Source: Caballeronia telluris
GTDB taxonomy: Bacteria > Pseudomonadota > Gammaproteobacteria > Burkholderiales > Burkholderiaceae
Length of the DNA stretch: 64,000 nucleotides
NCBI RefSeq assembly: GCF_001544495.1
Contig: NZ_FCNZ02000003.1
Location: 282,536-346,535 of the forward strand
Direction: 5' to 3'
Part shown: piece after piece, positions 54,206-63,845 of the stretch
Layout of the letters: every line of letters begins with the position of its first letter
Position numbering within the stretch: the first letter of the stretch is position 1
Position numbers and translations under genes: made by a program
Notes under the pieces: model-generated
The model's input: the letters and a program-made list of their open reading frames with translations, nothing else
The model's database searches: none
Told to the model about the DNA's origin: nothing

Positions 54206-55260
54206 GCGTTCGCGTCCCAGAGGTCTCGAATCGGGCCGGCATCGGGCGCGGCGAGACCAAAGTGGCGGTAGGTCAGCAACGTGGCGACGCGTCCGCGCGG
54301 CGTGCGTTGCAGGAAGCCCTGCTGTATCAGATACGGTTCGAGCACGTCCTCGATGGTGTCGCGCTCCTCGCCGATCGCCGCCGCAAGATTGTCGACGCCC
54401 ACCGGTCCGCCGTCGAACTTGTGCAGGATCGCTTCCAGCAGCTTCCTGTCCATCAGGTCGAAGCCGACCGGATCGACGTCGAGCATTTTCAGTGCGGCGT
54501 CCGCCACAGGCGCGGTGATGTTGCCGTCCGCCTTCACTTCGGCGAAGTCGCGCACCCGGCGCAACAGCCGGTTCGCGATCCGCGGCGTGCCGCGCGAACG
54601 CTTCGCGATTTCCAGCGCGCCTTCGGGCACGATCTCCGCCTTCAAAAGCGACGCCGAACGCATGACGATGCGCGCCAGTTCGCTCGCGTTATAAAACTCG
54701 AGCCGCGACACGATGCCGAAGCGGTCGCGCAGCGGATTGGTCAGCATGCCGGCGCGCGTCGTGGCGCCGACCAGCGTGAACGGCTGAAGATCGAGCTTGA
54801 CGCTGCGCGCGGCCGGCCCTTCGCCGATCATGATGTCGATCTGATAATCCTCCAGCGCCGGATACAGGATTTCCTCGACGACCGGCGACAGCCGGTGAAT
54901 CTCGTCGATGAACAGCACGTCGTTTGCTTCGAGATTGGTCAGCAGCGCCGCGAGGTCGCCGGCGCGTTCCAACACCGGACCCGACGTCTGCCGCAAGTTC
55001 ACGCCCATCTCGCGCGCGATGATGTGCGCGAGCGTCGTCTTGCCGAGGCCCGGCGGGCCGAACAGGAGCACGTGGTCGAGCGCTTCGGAACGGCGCTTCG
55101 CCGCCTCGATGAAGATTTCGAGCTGGCCGCGCACCTTTTCCTGACCGACGTATTCGTCGAGCTGGCGCGGACGCAGCGCGCGCTCGAACGCTTCCTCGTT
55201 CGGCGAGACGGGCGTGGCCGAAATGATGCGTTCGGCGGCGAGTTTGTCGGTTTCGATCAT
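54202..55260 (-). CDS. ruvB: Holliday junction branch migration ATPase RuvB
   Basis: RuvB (352 aa) is the hexameric motor that moves Holliday junctions with RuvA. Walker [19 protein letters not shown] near residue 67, Walker [25 protein letters not shown], sensor [20 protein letters not shown] and the C-terminal winged-helix domain ([19 protein letters not shown]) are all intact. It lies 89 bases after ruvA on the minus strand. The last bases of its stop overlap the stop of the convergent histidine phosphatase gene. Confidence 0.98.
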   Translation of the reverse strand: MIETDKLAAERIISATPVSPNEEAFERALRPRQLDEYVGQEKVRGQLEIFIEAAKRRSEALDHVLLFGPPGLGKTTLAHIIAREMGVNLRQTSGPVLERAGDLAALLTNLEANDVLFIDEIHRLSPVVEEILYPALEDYQIDIMIGEGPAARSVKLDLQPFTLVGATTRAGMLTNPLRDRFGIVSRLEFYNASELARIVMRSASLLKAEIVPEGALEIAKRSRGTPRIANRLLRRVRDFAEVKADGNITAPVADAALKMLDVDPVGFDLMDRKLLEAILHKFDGGPVGVDNLAAAIGEERDTIEDVLEPYLIQQGFLQRTPRGRVATLLTYRHFGLAAPDAGPIRDLWDANA

Positions 55261-55349
55261 GCTTCGATTGTACAGCGTGCCCGTTGCGCGGAAAGCTGGC
55301 CGAACGGGCTAGTGTCGCGGCGCGCGCGGCCGTGCGAAGCTGTGCGTTC

Positions 55350-55931
55350 CTAGCTCTTCGACAGCGCCTTCAACGCGAGCTTGATGCCTTCCGACACGCC
55401 CGTGCCGGCTGGAACGTTCTTGACCGCCGCGAGCGCTTCCTTCTCGGAGTAACCCAATGCCAGCAATGCGTTCAGAATGTCGCCCGCGTGATCCGACGCC
55501 GATACCGCGCCCGCCGCCGCGCCCAGTTCGGCGCCGAGCTTGCCTTTGAGTTCGAGCAAGAGCCGCTCGGCCGTCTTCTTGCCGATGCCCGGCGTGCGCG
55601 TGAGGCGCGCGGCGTCTTGCAGCGTCACCGCCTGCGCGAGTTCCTGCACGCTCATGCCAGAAAGCACGGCGAGCGCCATGCGCGCGCCGATGCCGCTGAT
55701 CTTGAGCAACTCGCGAAACGTGTTGCGCTCCTCTTGCGTGCCGAAGCCGTAGAGCAGATGCGCGTCCTCGCGCACGATCAGTTGCGTGAGCAGCGCAACC
55801 TTTTCGCCGGTATGCGGCAGGTTGTAGAACGTGCTCATCGGCACGGCGAGTTCGTAGCCGACGCCGTTGCAGTCGACGATGAGGTGCGGCGGGTTTTTTT
55901 CCAGCAGAACGCCGGCGATGCGACCGATCAT
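55350..55931 (-). CDS. ruvA: Holliday junction protein RuvA
   Basis: RuvA (193 aa) binds four-way junctions as a tetramer. [28 protein letters not shown] is the OB-fold N-terminus; two helix-hairpin-helix motifs ([19 protein letters not shown] and [22 protein letters not shown]) lie in the middle, and the C-terminal domain ([19 protein letters not shown]) binds RuvB. It starts about 20 bases after ruvC, the canonical ruvCAB order. Confidence 0.98.
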   Translation of the reverse strand: MIGRIAGVLLEKNPPHLIVDCNGVGYELAVPMSTFYNLPHTGEKVALLTQLIVREDAHLLYGFGTQEERNTFRELLKISGIGARMALAVLSGMSVQELAQAVTLQDAARLTRTPGIGKKTAERLLLELKGKLGAELGAAAGAVSASDHAGDILNALLALGYSEKEALAAVKNVPAGTGVSEGIKLALKALSKS

Positions 55932-55952
55932 GGTGAGAGATTCGAAGTGGAG

Positions 55953-56495
55953 TTATCCGACGAGACGGCCGCGCCGCACGCGCAAGCCTTTCTTCGCGAG
56001 CGACGGCGCGATGCCGCCGAGCGTCGCGAGCGCGCCGCCGCCATGCGCGTGACAGATCGCCATGCCGAGTGCGTCGGCGGCGTCGGTGCTGGGAACGCCC
56101 GAGAGGCTCAAAAGGCGCACGACCATCTGCTGCATCTGTTCCTTCGTCGCGCGCCCGTAGCCGACGACCGCCTGCTTCAGTTGCAGCGCGGTGTATTCGG
56201 CGACCGGCACGCCGCTCGCGACCAGCCCGCAGATCGCGGCGCCGCGCGCCTGGCCGAGCAGCAGCGTGGATTGCGGATTGACGTTGACGAAGACTTTTTC
56301 GATCGCCGACTGGTCGGGATTGTGTTGCCTGACGAGCGTCGAAACGCCTTCGAAGATCGTGTTCAGACGCGACGGCAGGTCGGCATCGGCGGTCTTGATG
56401 ATGCCGCTCGTCACGTAGGTCAGCGTGTGGCCGGTTTGATCGATGACGCCGAAGCCGGTGACGCGCAGGCCCGGGTCTATGCCGAGGATTCGCAT
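55953..56495 (-). CDS. ruvC: Holliday junction resolvase RuvC
   Basis: RuvC (180 aa) cuts Holliday junctions symmetrically. [19 protein letters not shown] carries the first catalytic Asp (Asp7), [22 protein letters not shown] the Glu, and the C-terminal [10 protein letters not shown] and [14 protein letters not shown] the remaining acidic residues of the RNase H-like site. It is the first gene of ruvCAB. The 150 bases to the purH stop contain no recognised gene, so a ruvC promoter probably lies there. Confidence 0.98.
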   Translation of the reverse strand: MRILGIDPGLRVTGFGVIDQTGHTLTYVTSGIIKTADADLPSRLNTIFEGVSTLVRQHNPDQSAIEKVFVNVNPQSTLLLGQARGAAICGLVASGVPVAEYTALQLKQAVVGYGRATKEQMQQMVVRLLSLSGVPSTDAADALGMAICHAHGGGALATLGGIAPSLAKKGLRVRRGRLVG

Positions 56496-56645
56496 GGGCT
56501 CGCTGGTGTTCGGTTGTCACGCACGGCGGTTCTCTTTTTGGAGTCGGACACGAACGTATTGTCGGCGTCGCGCGCGATTGCGGCAACGCCGGCGACCGTC
56601 GCGCGGCGGCGCACCAGCAGGCGCCACGCGTCGGTCATGCGTGGC

Positions 56646-58211
56646 TTAGTGCCGGAAGTGGCGCGTGCCGGTCAGGATCATCGCGACGTTGTGCTCGTCG
56701 GCGGCGGCGACCACTTCGTCGTCGCGCATCGAGCCGCCCGGCTGAATCACGCAGGTCGCGCCCGCGTTCACCACCACGTCGAGGCCGTCGCGGAACGGGA
56801 AGAACGCGTCCGACGCGACCGCCGAGCCCGTCAGCGTGAGACCGGCGTTCTGCGCCTTGATGCTCGCGATGCGCGCCGAATCCACGCGGCTCATCTGACC
56901 CGCGCCGACGCCGAGCGTCATGCCGTTGCCGCAGAACACGATCGCGTTCGACTTCACGTACTTCGCCACGCGCCAGGCGAACATCAGGTCGTCCATTTCC
57001 CTGGGCGTCGGGTGGCGCTTCGTCACAACGCGCAATTCATGCGGCTGCACGTTCTTCGAATCGAGCGACTGCACGAGCAGCCCGCCGCCGACGCGCTTCA
57101 GGTCGAACGCGTTGTGGCCGTCGCCCGTCGCGATCTGCAAGAGACGCACGTTCTGTTTTGCGGCGAACACGGCCTTCGCGGCAGCGCTGAACGAAGGCGC
57201 GATCAGCACTTCGACGAACTGCTTCGCCACGGCCTGCGCCGTCGCTTCGTCCACTTCGCGATTGAACGCGATGATGCCGCCGAACGCGGAAGTCGGATCG
57301 GTCTGGAACGCCTTCGAATACGCTTCGTGCGCGCTCGCGCCGACTGCCACGCCGCACGGATTCGCGTGCTTGATGATCACGCACGCGGGCGCGTCGAAGG
57401 TCTTCACGCATTCCCACGCGGCATCGGAATCGGCGATGTTGTTGTACGACAGTTCCTTGCCCTGCAACTGCGTGTAGTTCGCGAGCGCGCCCGCCGGCGC
57501 GCTGAGGTCGCGATAGAACGCCGCGCTCTGATGCGGGTTCTCGCCGTAGCGCAGGTCCTGCACCTTCTCGAACGCGAGATTGAACGTCGACGGATACGTG
57601 TTGCGGTCCGCGTGACGCAGCTCTTCGGTCAGGCTCGTCAGATAGTTCGTGATCGCGCCGTCGTATTGCGCGGTGTGCGCGAATACCTTCGTCGCGAGCT
57701 TGAAGTTGGTCGCGTAGCCGACCGCGTTGCCGTTCGCGCGCATTTCGTCGAGCACCGTGGCGTAGTCGGCGGGATCGACCACGACCGTCACGTCGCGATG
57801 ATTCTTCGCCGCCGAACGCAGCATCGTCGGGCCGCCGATGTCGATGTTCTCGATCGCGTCTTCCAGCGAGCATTCCGCCTTCGATACCGTCTGCACGAAC
57901 GGATACAGGTTCACGACGAGCAGGTCGATCGTCGGAATGTCGTGCGCCTCCAACGCGGCCATGTGTTCGGGCAAGTCGCGCCGCGCCAGGATGCCGCCGT
58001 GCACCTTCGGATGCAGCGTCTTCACGCGGCCGTCGAGCATTTCCGGGAAGCCGGTGTAGTCGGCGACTTCGGTCACGGGCAGACCCGAGTCGGCGAGCAG
58101 TTTCGCCGTGCCGCCGGTCGACAGGATCTTGACGCCGAGATCCGACAGCGATTTCGCAAAATCGACGATGCCGGATTTATCGGAGACGGAGATGAGCGCT
58201 TGCTTGATCAT
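56646..58211 (-). CDS. purH: Bifunctional AICAR formyltransferase / IMP cyclohydrolase
   Basis: PurH (521 aa) catalyses the last two steps of IMP synthesis. The N-terminal MGS-like cyclohydrolase domain has [29 protein letters not shown] and [24 protein letters not shown]. The formyltransferase part has [14 protein letters not shown] (active Lys-His) and ends [35 protein letters not shown]. The start [14 protein letters not shown] is canonical; the frame is open further upstream but without family character. fis and dusB lie immediately before it on the same strand, with 68 bases between fis and purH. Confidence 0.97.
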   Translation of the reverse strand: MIKQALISVSDKSGIVDFAKSLSDLGVKILSTGGTAKLLADSGLPVTEVADYTGFPEMLDGRVKTLHPKVHGGILARRDLPEHMAALEAHDIPTIDLLVVNLYPFVQTVSKAECSLEDAIENIDIGGPTMLRSAAKNHRDVTVVVDPADYATVLDEMRANGNAVGYATNFKLATKVFAHTAQYDGAITNYLTSLTEELRHADRNTYPSTFNLAFEKVQDLRYGENPHQSAAFYRDLSAPAGALANYTQLQGKELSYNNIADSDAAWECVKTFDAPACVIIKHANPCGVAVGASAHEAYSKAFQTDPTSAFGGIIAFNREVDEATAQAVAKQFVEVLIAPSFSAAAKAVFAAKQNVRLLQIATGDGHNAFDLKRVGGGLLVQSLDSKNVQPHELRVVTKRHPTPREMDDLMFAWRVAKYVKSNAIVFCGNGMTLGVGAGQMSRVDSARIASIKAQNAGLTLTGSAVASDAFFPFRDGLDVVVNAGATCVIQPGGSMRDDEVVAAADEHNVAMILTGTRHFRH

Positions 58212-58279
58212 GATGAAGGCTGAAACCGAAGTAGGCGAAGTGGAAATGCGGGGCGGACCGTCGCGACGGCCCCGGAGGA

Positions 58280-58513
58280 TCAAATCAGTCCGTGCTGTTG
58301 CAGCTTCTTGCGCAGCGTATTGCGGTTGATGCCGAGATATTCGGCCGCGAGCGACTGATTGCCGCCCGCCTGCTCGAGCACCACTTCGAGCAGCGGTTTT
58401 TCGACGCACGAAATCACCATGTCGTAGACGTCGTGCGGATTCGAGCCGTCCAGGTCCTGGAAATAGTTGTCCAGGCTCTGGCGGACGCATTGTTCGATGT
58501 TGTTTCTGCTCAT
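58280..58513 (-). CDS. fis: DNA-binding protein Fis
   Basis: The 77-aa protein is a Fis homologue with the C-terminal helix-turn-helix [27 protein letters not shown] (residues 51-77) and a helical N-terminal part. It is shorter than E. coli Fis (98 aa), as usual in beta-proteobacteria. Fis is a nucleoid protein and a factor for inversion, rRNA transcription and growth-phase control. Its ATG overlaps the dusB stop by four bases. The dusB-fis pair is the same order as in E. coli, where dusB leads the fis operon. Confidence 0.95.
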   Translation of the reverse strand: MSRNNIEQCVRQSLDNYFQDLDGSNPHDVYDMVISCVEKPLLEVVLEQAGGNQSLAAEYLGINRNTLRKKLQQHGLI

Positions 58514-59598
58514 GCGGCTAGTCGGTCTGTGTTGTTTTGCCCGTCGCACGATGCTTCGTCGGCGCCTGCTTCCGGGTCGGCTCTGTCGTCCACGTAGACG
58601 AGCCGGTCGGACAATGCCTTCTGGGCGTCGAAAAATTCGTTGACGGCGAGCAGTTGTTCTCGTGTGGTGTCCAGCGTGTTCATGCGATGCCGGAACGTGC
58701 TGGCGCCAGAAAGGCCGCGAGTGTACCAGCCGATGTGTTTGCGCGCAGTCCGTACGCCCGTGAATTCCCCATAGAAGGCGTAGTGATCTTCGAGGTGCTC
58801 GTTCATCACCTGCTGGATCTCGTCGATGCGCGGCGGCAGCAGGCATTCGCCCGTCAAAAGAAAATGCTCGATCTCGCGAAACAGCCACGGACGGCCCTGC
58901 GCCGCGCGGCCGATCATGATGGCGTCGGCGCCGGTGGCGGCGAGCACGTCGCGCGCCTTTTCGGGCGTGCCGATGTCGCCGTTCGCAACCACCGGAATCG
59001 CAACCGCTGCTTTCACGGCCGCGATGGTCTCGTACTCCGCTTCGCCCTTATACAGATCGGCGCGGGTGCGGCCGTGCACGGTCAGCATCGAGATGCCGGC
59101 GTTTTCCGCGATCCGCGCGATGGTGAGCGCGTTCTTGTTGTCGCGATCCCAGCCGGTGCGGATTTTCAGCGTGACGGGCACGGCATCCGGCCCGATGCCG
59201 ACCGCCTGCACCACCGCCTCGACGATCCGCGCGACGAGCGGCTCGTTCTGAAGCAGCGCCGAGCCGGCCGCGACGTTGCAGACCTTCTTCGCGGGACAGC
59301 CCATGTTGATGTCGATGATCTGCGCGCCGTTCGCGACGTTGTGACGCGCGGCAACGGCGAGCATCTGCGGGTCGGCGCCCGCGATCTGCACGGAGATCGG
59401 CTCGACTTCGCCCGCGTGGTTCGCGCGGCGCATCGTCTTTTCGCTTTTCCACAACTGCGCGTTCGACGCGACCATCTCCGACACCGCGTAGCCCGCGCCC
59501 ATGCGCTTGCACAACTGCCGGAACGGGCGGTCGGTGACGCCCGCCATCGGGGCGACGAAGAGATTGTTGCGAAGGACGTGTGGACCGATGCTGGGCAT
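58510..59598 (-). CDS. dusB: tRNA-dihydrouridine synthase B
   Basis: DusB (362 aa) is an FMN enzyme that reduces uridine to dihydrouridine in the D-loop of t[27 protein letters not shown] and [23 protein letters not shown] carry the active-site Cys region, with [28 protein letters not shown] and [15 protein letters not shown] following. The last about 35 residues are an acidic tail not seen in most homologues. It is translationally coupled to fis by a four-base overlap. Confidence 0.96.
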   Translation of the reverse strand: MPSIGPHVLRNNLFVAPMAGVTDRPFRQLCKRMGAGYAVSEMVASNAQLWKSEKTMRRANHAGEVEPISVQIAGADPQMLAVAARHNVANGAQIIDINMGCPAKKVCNVAAGSALLQNEPLVARIVEAVVQAVGIGPDAVPVTLKIRTGWDRDNKNALTIARIAENAGISMLTVHGRTRADLYKGEAEYETIAAVKAAVAIPVVANGDIGTPEKARDVLAATGADAIMIGRAAQGRPWLFREIEHFLLTGECLLPPRIDEIQQVMNEHLEDHYAFYGEFTGVRTARKHIGWYTRGLSGASTFRHRMNTLDTTREQLLAVNEFFDAQKALSDRLVYVDDRADPEAGADEASCDGQNNTDRLAA

Positions 59599-59753
59599 GA
59601 ACGCGAGCCGCGCCCGCCTGACACGGCGGACGCAATGATGCTGTAGGAAAACGCGTATTTTAGCGCGAACGGCTTGCTGAATTTAAGTGCAATCGACTGC
59701 AAGTCGTTAAATCTTCTATGAAAGTCGGGGCCTTCGTTGAGGATAAGTGGCGC

Positions 59754-59781
59754 TCGCGGGCCCGGATGGCCGGGCCCGCGA
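59754..59781. other. GC-rich stem-loop downstream of the UbiH-family gene
   Basis: A perfect 12-bp stem TCGCGGGCCCGG/CCGGGCCCGCGA with an ATGG loop lies 15 bases beyond the UbiH-family stop on the minus strand and before dusB. It has no T-run on either strand, so it is not a clear Rho-independent terminator. Confidence 0.6.
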
Positions 59782-59795
59782 CGTGCGCGCGCGAC

Positions 59796-60962
59796 TTAGC
59801 GCCGCTGTCCGAACATCATCTGGCGCGCGAGTGCGGTCTTCACCGGCGGCACGAATTCCAGCGCGGTGAGCGCGAGGCCGCGCAGCGCGGCGAGCGGCGG
59901 GAAGTCGACCGTGAAAAGGCGCGCGAGCGTGTCGGTGGCGCCGATCGTCAGGCGCCGGTCGAGTGTGCGCGCCTTCGCGAAGTGCGCGAGCGCGAGCGCC
60001 GTCGCGCCGTAGGAGGAAAGCGCGTTACACAGTGCGTGCGCGTCGCGCAGACCGAGGTTCAGACCCTGTCCCGCGACCGGGTGCAGCGTCTGCGCCGCGT
60101 TGCCGATCGCGACCGTGCGCCGGTCCACCAGCGCGTGCAGCGCGTTCAGGCCGAGCGGGAAGGCGGCGCGGCCCGCGATGCGCGTGAAGCGCCCCATGCG
60201 TTCGCCGAACGCGGCGCCGAGTTCCGCGAGAAACGCTTCGTCGGGCAGCGCAGCGCGGCGCGCGGCCTCGTCCGGCGTGCAGCACCAGACGAGCGAGTAG
60301 TCCGCGTGACGCGCGCCGCCGCTTGGCAGCAACGCGATCGGGCCTTCGGGCGTGAAGCGTTCCCACGCGACATTCGGCTGCGGCGCCGACACGCTCACCG
60401 CGCCGACGATCGCCGTCTGGCCGTAGTCGCGCGCGTGTTCGCGCGTGTCCTGATACAGCCCGCCTTCCGCATTCACCAGCACGCGCGCGCGGATCGTGCG
60501 TTCGCCGCTCGCGGTTCGGACCGGCAGCGTGACGCCTTCGTGATCCTGGATCGGCGCGAGCGCGGTCGTTTCGGTGAGCCAGTGCACGCCGGTCGCGCGC
60601 ACGCCGTTCGCGAGCGCGCCGACGAGCGACCCGTAGCGCACCACGTAGCCGAGTTCGGGCAGTTCGTGCTCGTCGTGCTCGATGAGCGTGCGCCCGAAGT
60701 GGCCGCGCTGCGAGACGTGGATGCGGCGGATCGGCGTTGCGTCGGCGGGAAAGCCGAGCGGTTCGAGCATCGTGCGGCTGCCGTGCGACAGCGCGAGCGA
60801 TCGCGGATCGCCCGACGCCGCCTCGGGCGTGCGCGCGTCGACGAGCGCGACCGACAGCCGCGAGGTCGCGCTGCGCCTCGCGAGCCAGCCTGCGAGCGCG
60901 AGTCCGACCGGTCCCGCGCCGACGATCGCGATGTCGTAATCGTAGTGGGCGATGTCGCTCAT
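59796..60962 (-). CDS. UbiH/UbiF/VisC-family FAD-dependent hydroxylase
   Basis: The 388-aa flavoprotein has the FAD-binding GxGxxG in IAIVGAGPVGLALAGWLAR (residue 12), the middle RVLVNAEGGLYQDTREHARDYGQ and the second FAD contact IGNAAQTLHPVAGQGLNLGLRDA near residue 290. This is the family of ubiquinone ring hydroxylases. It likely does a C-ring hydroxylation in ubiquinone synthesis; which of UbiH, UbiF or UbiI it replaces cannot be told. The 5' end of the gene overlaps the pepP stop by four bases, as in the E. coli pepP-ubiH operon. Confidence 0.9.
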   Translation of the reverse strand: MSDIAHYDYDIAIVGAGPVGLALAGWLARRSATSRLSVALVDARTPEAASGDPRSLALSHGSRTMLEPLGFPADATPIRRIHVSQRGHFGRTLIEHDEHELPELGYVVRYGSLVGALANGVRATGVHWLTETTALAPIQDHEGVTLPVRTASGERTIRARVLVNAEGGLYQDTREHARDYGQTAIVGAVSVSAPQPNVAWERFTPEGPIALLPSGGARHADYSLVWCCTPDEAARRAALPDEAFLAELGAAFGERMGRFTRIAGRAAFPLGLNALHALVDRRTVAIGNAAQTLHPVAGQGLNLGLRDAHALCNALSSYGATALALAHFAKARTLDRRLTIGATDTLARLFTVDFPPLAALRGLALTALEFVPPVKTALARQMMFGQRR

Positions 60963-62335
60963 GTGCGCCTCATCAGTGCTTCGATTTCATCGGCGGCGAC
61001 GGGCACTTCGCGCGTCAGCAGCTCGCAGCCGTTTTCCGTGACGATGGCGTCGTCCTCGATGCGGATGCCGATGTTCCAGTAACGTTCCGGCACGCCCTCG
61101 GCCGCGCGCACGTAAAGGCCCGGCTCGATGGTCAGCGCCATGCCCGGCTTGAGCATGCGCCACGGCCGCGCGCCTGCTTCGTCGAGCGGGCCGTCGTGAT
61201 CGCGGTAGTTGCCGGCGTCGTGCACGTCCATGCCGATCCAGTGGCCCGTGCGGTGCATGTAAAAAGGCGCGTAGGCGCGCTGGGCGATCACGTCGTCGAC
61301 GGTGGGCAATTGCGTCTTGTCGACGATGCCCGTGTCGAGCAATCCCTGCGACAGCACGCGCAACGCGGCCTGATGCGGCGCGTCGAAGCTCACGCCCGCG
61401 CGCGTCGCGTCGATCGCGGCGGCCTGCGCCGCGAGCACGATGTCGTAAAGCTCGCGCTGCGCGGACGTAAAGCGACCGGAAGCGGGAAAGGTGCGCGTGA
61501 TGTCGGACGCGTAGCCGTCGAGCTCGCAGGCGGCGTCGATCAGGATCAGGTCGCCTTCCTGCACGACCGTGTTACCCGCTGGATAGTGCAGCACGCAGGC
61601 GTTCGCCCCCGCCGCGACGATCGATCCGTAAGCCGGCGCCTGCGCGCCATGCCGGCGGAACGTGTAGAGCAGTTCGGCTTCGATTTCGTATTCGCGCATG
61701 CCGGGACGGCAGGCCCGCATGGCGCGACGGTGCGCTTCGGCGGAAATCGATGCCGCGCGCCGCATGATCGCGACTTCGTGCGCGTCCTTGACGAGGCGCA
61801 TTTCGTCGAGGAGCGGCAGCAGGTCGTGCGCGAACGACGGCGCGCGCACGCCGATGCGGCTTTGCGCGCGCACGGCGGCGAGCCAGCCGCGCACTTTCTC
61901 GTCGAGCGACGCAGAGGCGCCGAGCGCATAGTGCAGCGCGGGCGACTCCGCGATGAGGCGCGGCATGTGTTCGTCGAGCGAATCGGCGGGGAACGCGGCG
62001 TCCAAGCCGAACGCTTCGCGCGCGGCTTCCGGGCCGAAGCGAAAGCCTTCCCAGGTCTCGCGCTCGACGTTCTTTTCGCGGCAGAAGAGGATCGATGAAG
62101 GCTCGCCGTCCTTGGCGCCTGCGTCGAGCACGAGCGTCGCTTCGGGCTCGGCGAAGCCCGTCAGGTAGTAGAAATAGCTGTCGTGGCGGAACGGATAGTC
62201 GGTGTCGCGGTTGCGCATGACTTCCGGCGCGGTCGGCACGATGGCGACGCCGCCGCCCGCGGCCGCGAGCGCTGCAAGAACGCGGGCGCGGCGGGCGCGG
62301 TAGACGTCGATGGCGGATTCGGTCTGAGAGTTCAT
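60959..62335 (-). CDS. pepP: Aminopeptidase P (Xaa-Pro aminopeptidase)
   Basis: PepP (458 aa) removes N-terminal residues that precede proline. The dinuclear metal site is marked by DLILIDAACELDGYASDITRTFPASG (two Asp), MHRTGHWIGMDVHDAGNY (His) and MALTIEPGLYVRAAEGVPER (Glu). The N-terminal FPLLRDSDF-like pattern is DTDYPFRHDSYFYYLTGFAEPEA. Length and order match E. coli PepP (441 aa). It is cotranscribed with the UbiH-like hydroxylase gene. Confidence 0.96.
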   Translation of the reverse strand: MNSQTESAIDVYRARRARVLAALAAAGGGVAIVPTAPEVMRNRDTDYPFRHDSYFYYLTGFAEPEATLVLDAGAKDGEPSSILFCREKNVERETWEGFRFGPEAAREAFGLDAAFPADSLDEHMPRLIAESPALHYALGASASLDEKVRGWLAAVRAQSRIGVRAPSFAHDLLPLLDEMRLVKDAHEVAIMRRAASISAEAHRRAMRACRPGMREYEIEAELLYTFRRHGAQAPAYGSIVAAGANACVLHYPAGNTVVQEGDLILIDAACELDGYASDITRTFPASGRFTSAQRELYDIVLAAQAAAIDATRAGVSFDAPHQAALRVLSQGLLDTGIVDKTQLPTVDDVIAQRAYAPFYMHRTGHWIGMDVHDAGNYRDHDGPLDEAGARPWRMLKPGMALTIEPGLYVRAAEGVPERYWNIGIRIEDDAIVTENGCELLTREVPVAADEIEALMRRT

Positions 62336-62381
62336 GAAGCGATTGTAGCGCCCGCCTGAATCGTTCGCGGGCGCCGCCGCC

Positions 62382-63698
62382 TCATTCCTCGCGAGGCGCG
62401 TCCGGAGTCGCCGGACGATTGCGCACGCTGCCCGCGATCAGGTCGAAGCGGAACAGGCGGCATTCGAGCGCGCCGTTGAAAAGCGGCGTTTTCGTCGATT
62501 CGCGCAGGCGCATGAGACCCGGGAGCTTGCGGTCCGAGGTCAGCACGTAGGCGCGCCAGCCCGGAAAGCGCTGCTTCAACGCGTTGCCGAAGGAAATGAA
62601 GAACTCCGTGTCGGCGGGATCGGGCTGGGCGCGGGTGAAGGCGTCGTCGTCTTCGTCGTCGCGTTCGCGCCGGCCTCGGCCAGTGTCGCGGATCTCGCCG
62701 CGCGGGCCGCGCCCGCGTACCTCGATGCGCTCGCCGTAAGGCGGATTCGCGACGAGGATGCCGGGCGCGTCCGACGGCGGCGTCATGTTGCGTGCGTCGA
62801 TCTGCTTGAGCGGAAAGTCGGGCAGACCGGCGCGGTCGAGATTCGCGCGCGCCTTGTCGAGCATGTCGCCGGAGATGTCGCTGCCGAAGATCTGCAAGTC
62901 GGCACGCGAACTGCGCGCGGCGCGCTTTGCGTCGACGGCGGCGACCTTCAGCTTCTGCCACGCGTTGACGTCGTATTGCTTGAGCTTCTCGAAGCCGAAG
63001 CGCCGCTCGACGCCCGGCGCGATGTTCAGCGCCACTTGCGCGGCCTCAGCGAGGAAGGTGCCGCTGCCGCACATCGGATCGTAGAGCGGCGTGCCGGGCG
63101 TCCAGCCGGTCAGGCGCAGGATGCCCGCGGCGAGATTTTCACGTAAAGGCGCCGCGCCCTTGTCGAGCCGCCAGCCGCGCTTGAAGAGCGGGTCGCCGGA
63201 GGTGTCGAGATAGAGCGTGCATTCGTTGATCGTCAGGAACGCGAAGACGCGCACGTCGGGCTGCGCGGTATCGATGCTCGGACGCGAGCCGCTCAGTTCG
63301 CGCAGACGGTCGCAGACGGCGTCCTTCACGCGCAGCGTCGCGAATTCGAGGCTGCGCAGCGGCGACTTGATCGCGGTGATGTCGACGCGCATCGTCTGGT
63401 TCGGCGTGAACCATTGTTCCCATTGCTGCTGATACGCGAGTTCGTAGATGTCGTTTTCGCTGCGATACGGGCCGTGCGCGATCTTCAGGAGCACGCGGCT
63501 CGCGATGCGCGAATGCAGGTTCGCCGCCATGCCCGCGGCCCAGCCGCCACGAAAGTGCACGCCGCCAGGGACTTGCGCGCCCGCCTTGAATGGCGCGCCC
63601 GAGAGATGGCGCTGACCGATTTCGGCGAGTTCGGCCGCGAGAGGCGCTTCGAGGCCGCGCGGGCAGGGGACAAACCAGTCGAAAAGGGGAGGGGCCAT
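62382..63698 (-). CDS. THUMP-domain class I RNA methyltransferase (RlmL/YpsC-like)
   Basis: The 438-aa protein has an N-terminal THUMP domain (residues about 50-165: SRIASRVLLKIA; DITAIKSPLRSLEFATLRVKD), then KRGWRLDKGAAPLRENLAAGILRLTGW, the SAM loop YDPMCGSGTFLAEAA and the N6/N2-methylase motif ILVANPPYGERI. It resembles the RlmL N-terminal domain (23S rRNA G2445 N2-methylation) but lacks the RlmK half. An Arg/Asp/Glu-rich insertion after NPPYGERI (RGRGPRGEIRDTGRGRRERD) sets it apart. A rRNA G-N2-methyltransferase role is inferred. Confidence 0.9.
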   Translation of the reverse strand: MAPPLFDWFVPCPRGLEAPLAAELAEIGQRHLSGAPFKAGAQVPGGVHFRGGWAAGMAANLHSRIASRVLLKIAHGPYRSENDIYELAYQQQWEQWFTPNQTMRVDITAIKSPLRSLEFATLRVKDAVCDRLRELSGSRPSIDTAQPDVRVFAFLTINECTLYLDTSGDPLFKRGWRLDKGAAPLRENLAAGILRLTGWTPGTPLYDPMCGSGTFLAEAAQVALNIAPGVERRFGFEKLKQYDVNAWQKLKVAAVDAKRAARSSRADLQIFGSDISGDMLDKARANLDRAGLPDFPLKQIDARNMTPPSDAPGILVANPPYGERIEVRGRGPRGEIRDTGRGRRERDDEDDDAFTRAQPDPADTEFFISFGNALKQRFPGWRAYVLTSDRKLPGLMRLRESTKTPLFNGALECRLFRFDLIAGSVRNRPATPDAPREE

Positions 63699-63810
63699 GG
63701 TGCGGTGCTGAGGTGAGGTCTATGAAGGCGACATTGTACGCGGGGGCGCGTCGTGCAGCCTCGTTGCGCCGAGCCTGAAGGGAGTGTCTGAATTTTTGTG
63801 TGCGAGGCAG

Positions 63811-63834
63811 ATAAAAACCTGCCGTGGCAGGTCA
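63811..63834 (-). terminator. Terminator hairpin inside the IS, after the transposase
   Basis: ACCTGCC/GGCAGGT with a two-base loop (AC on the minus strand), followed on the minus strand by a run of T, 12 bases after the transposase stop. Confidence 0.7.
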
Positions 63835-63845
63835 TCAATTGCATT

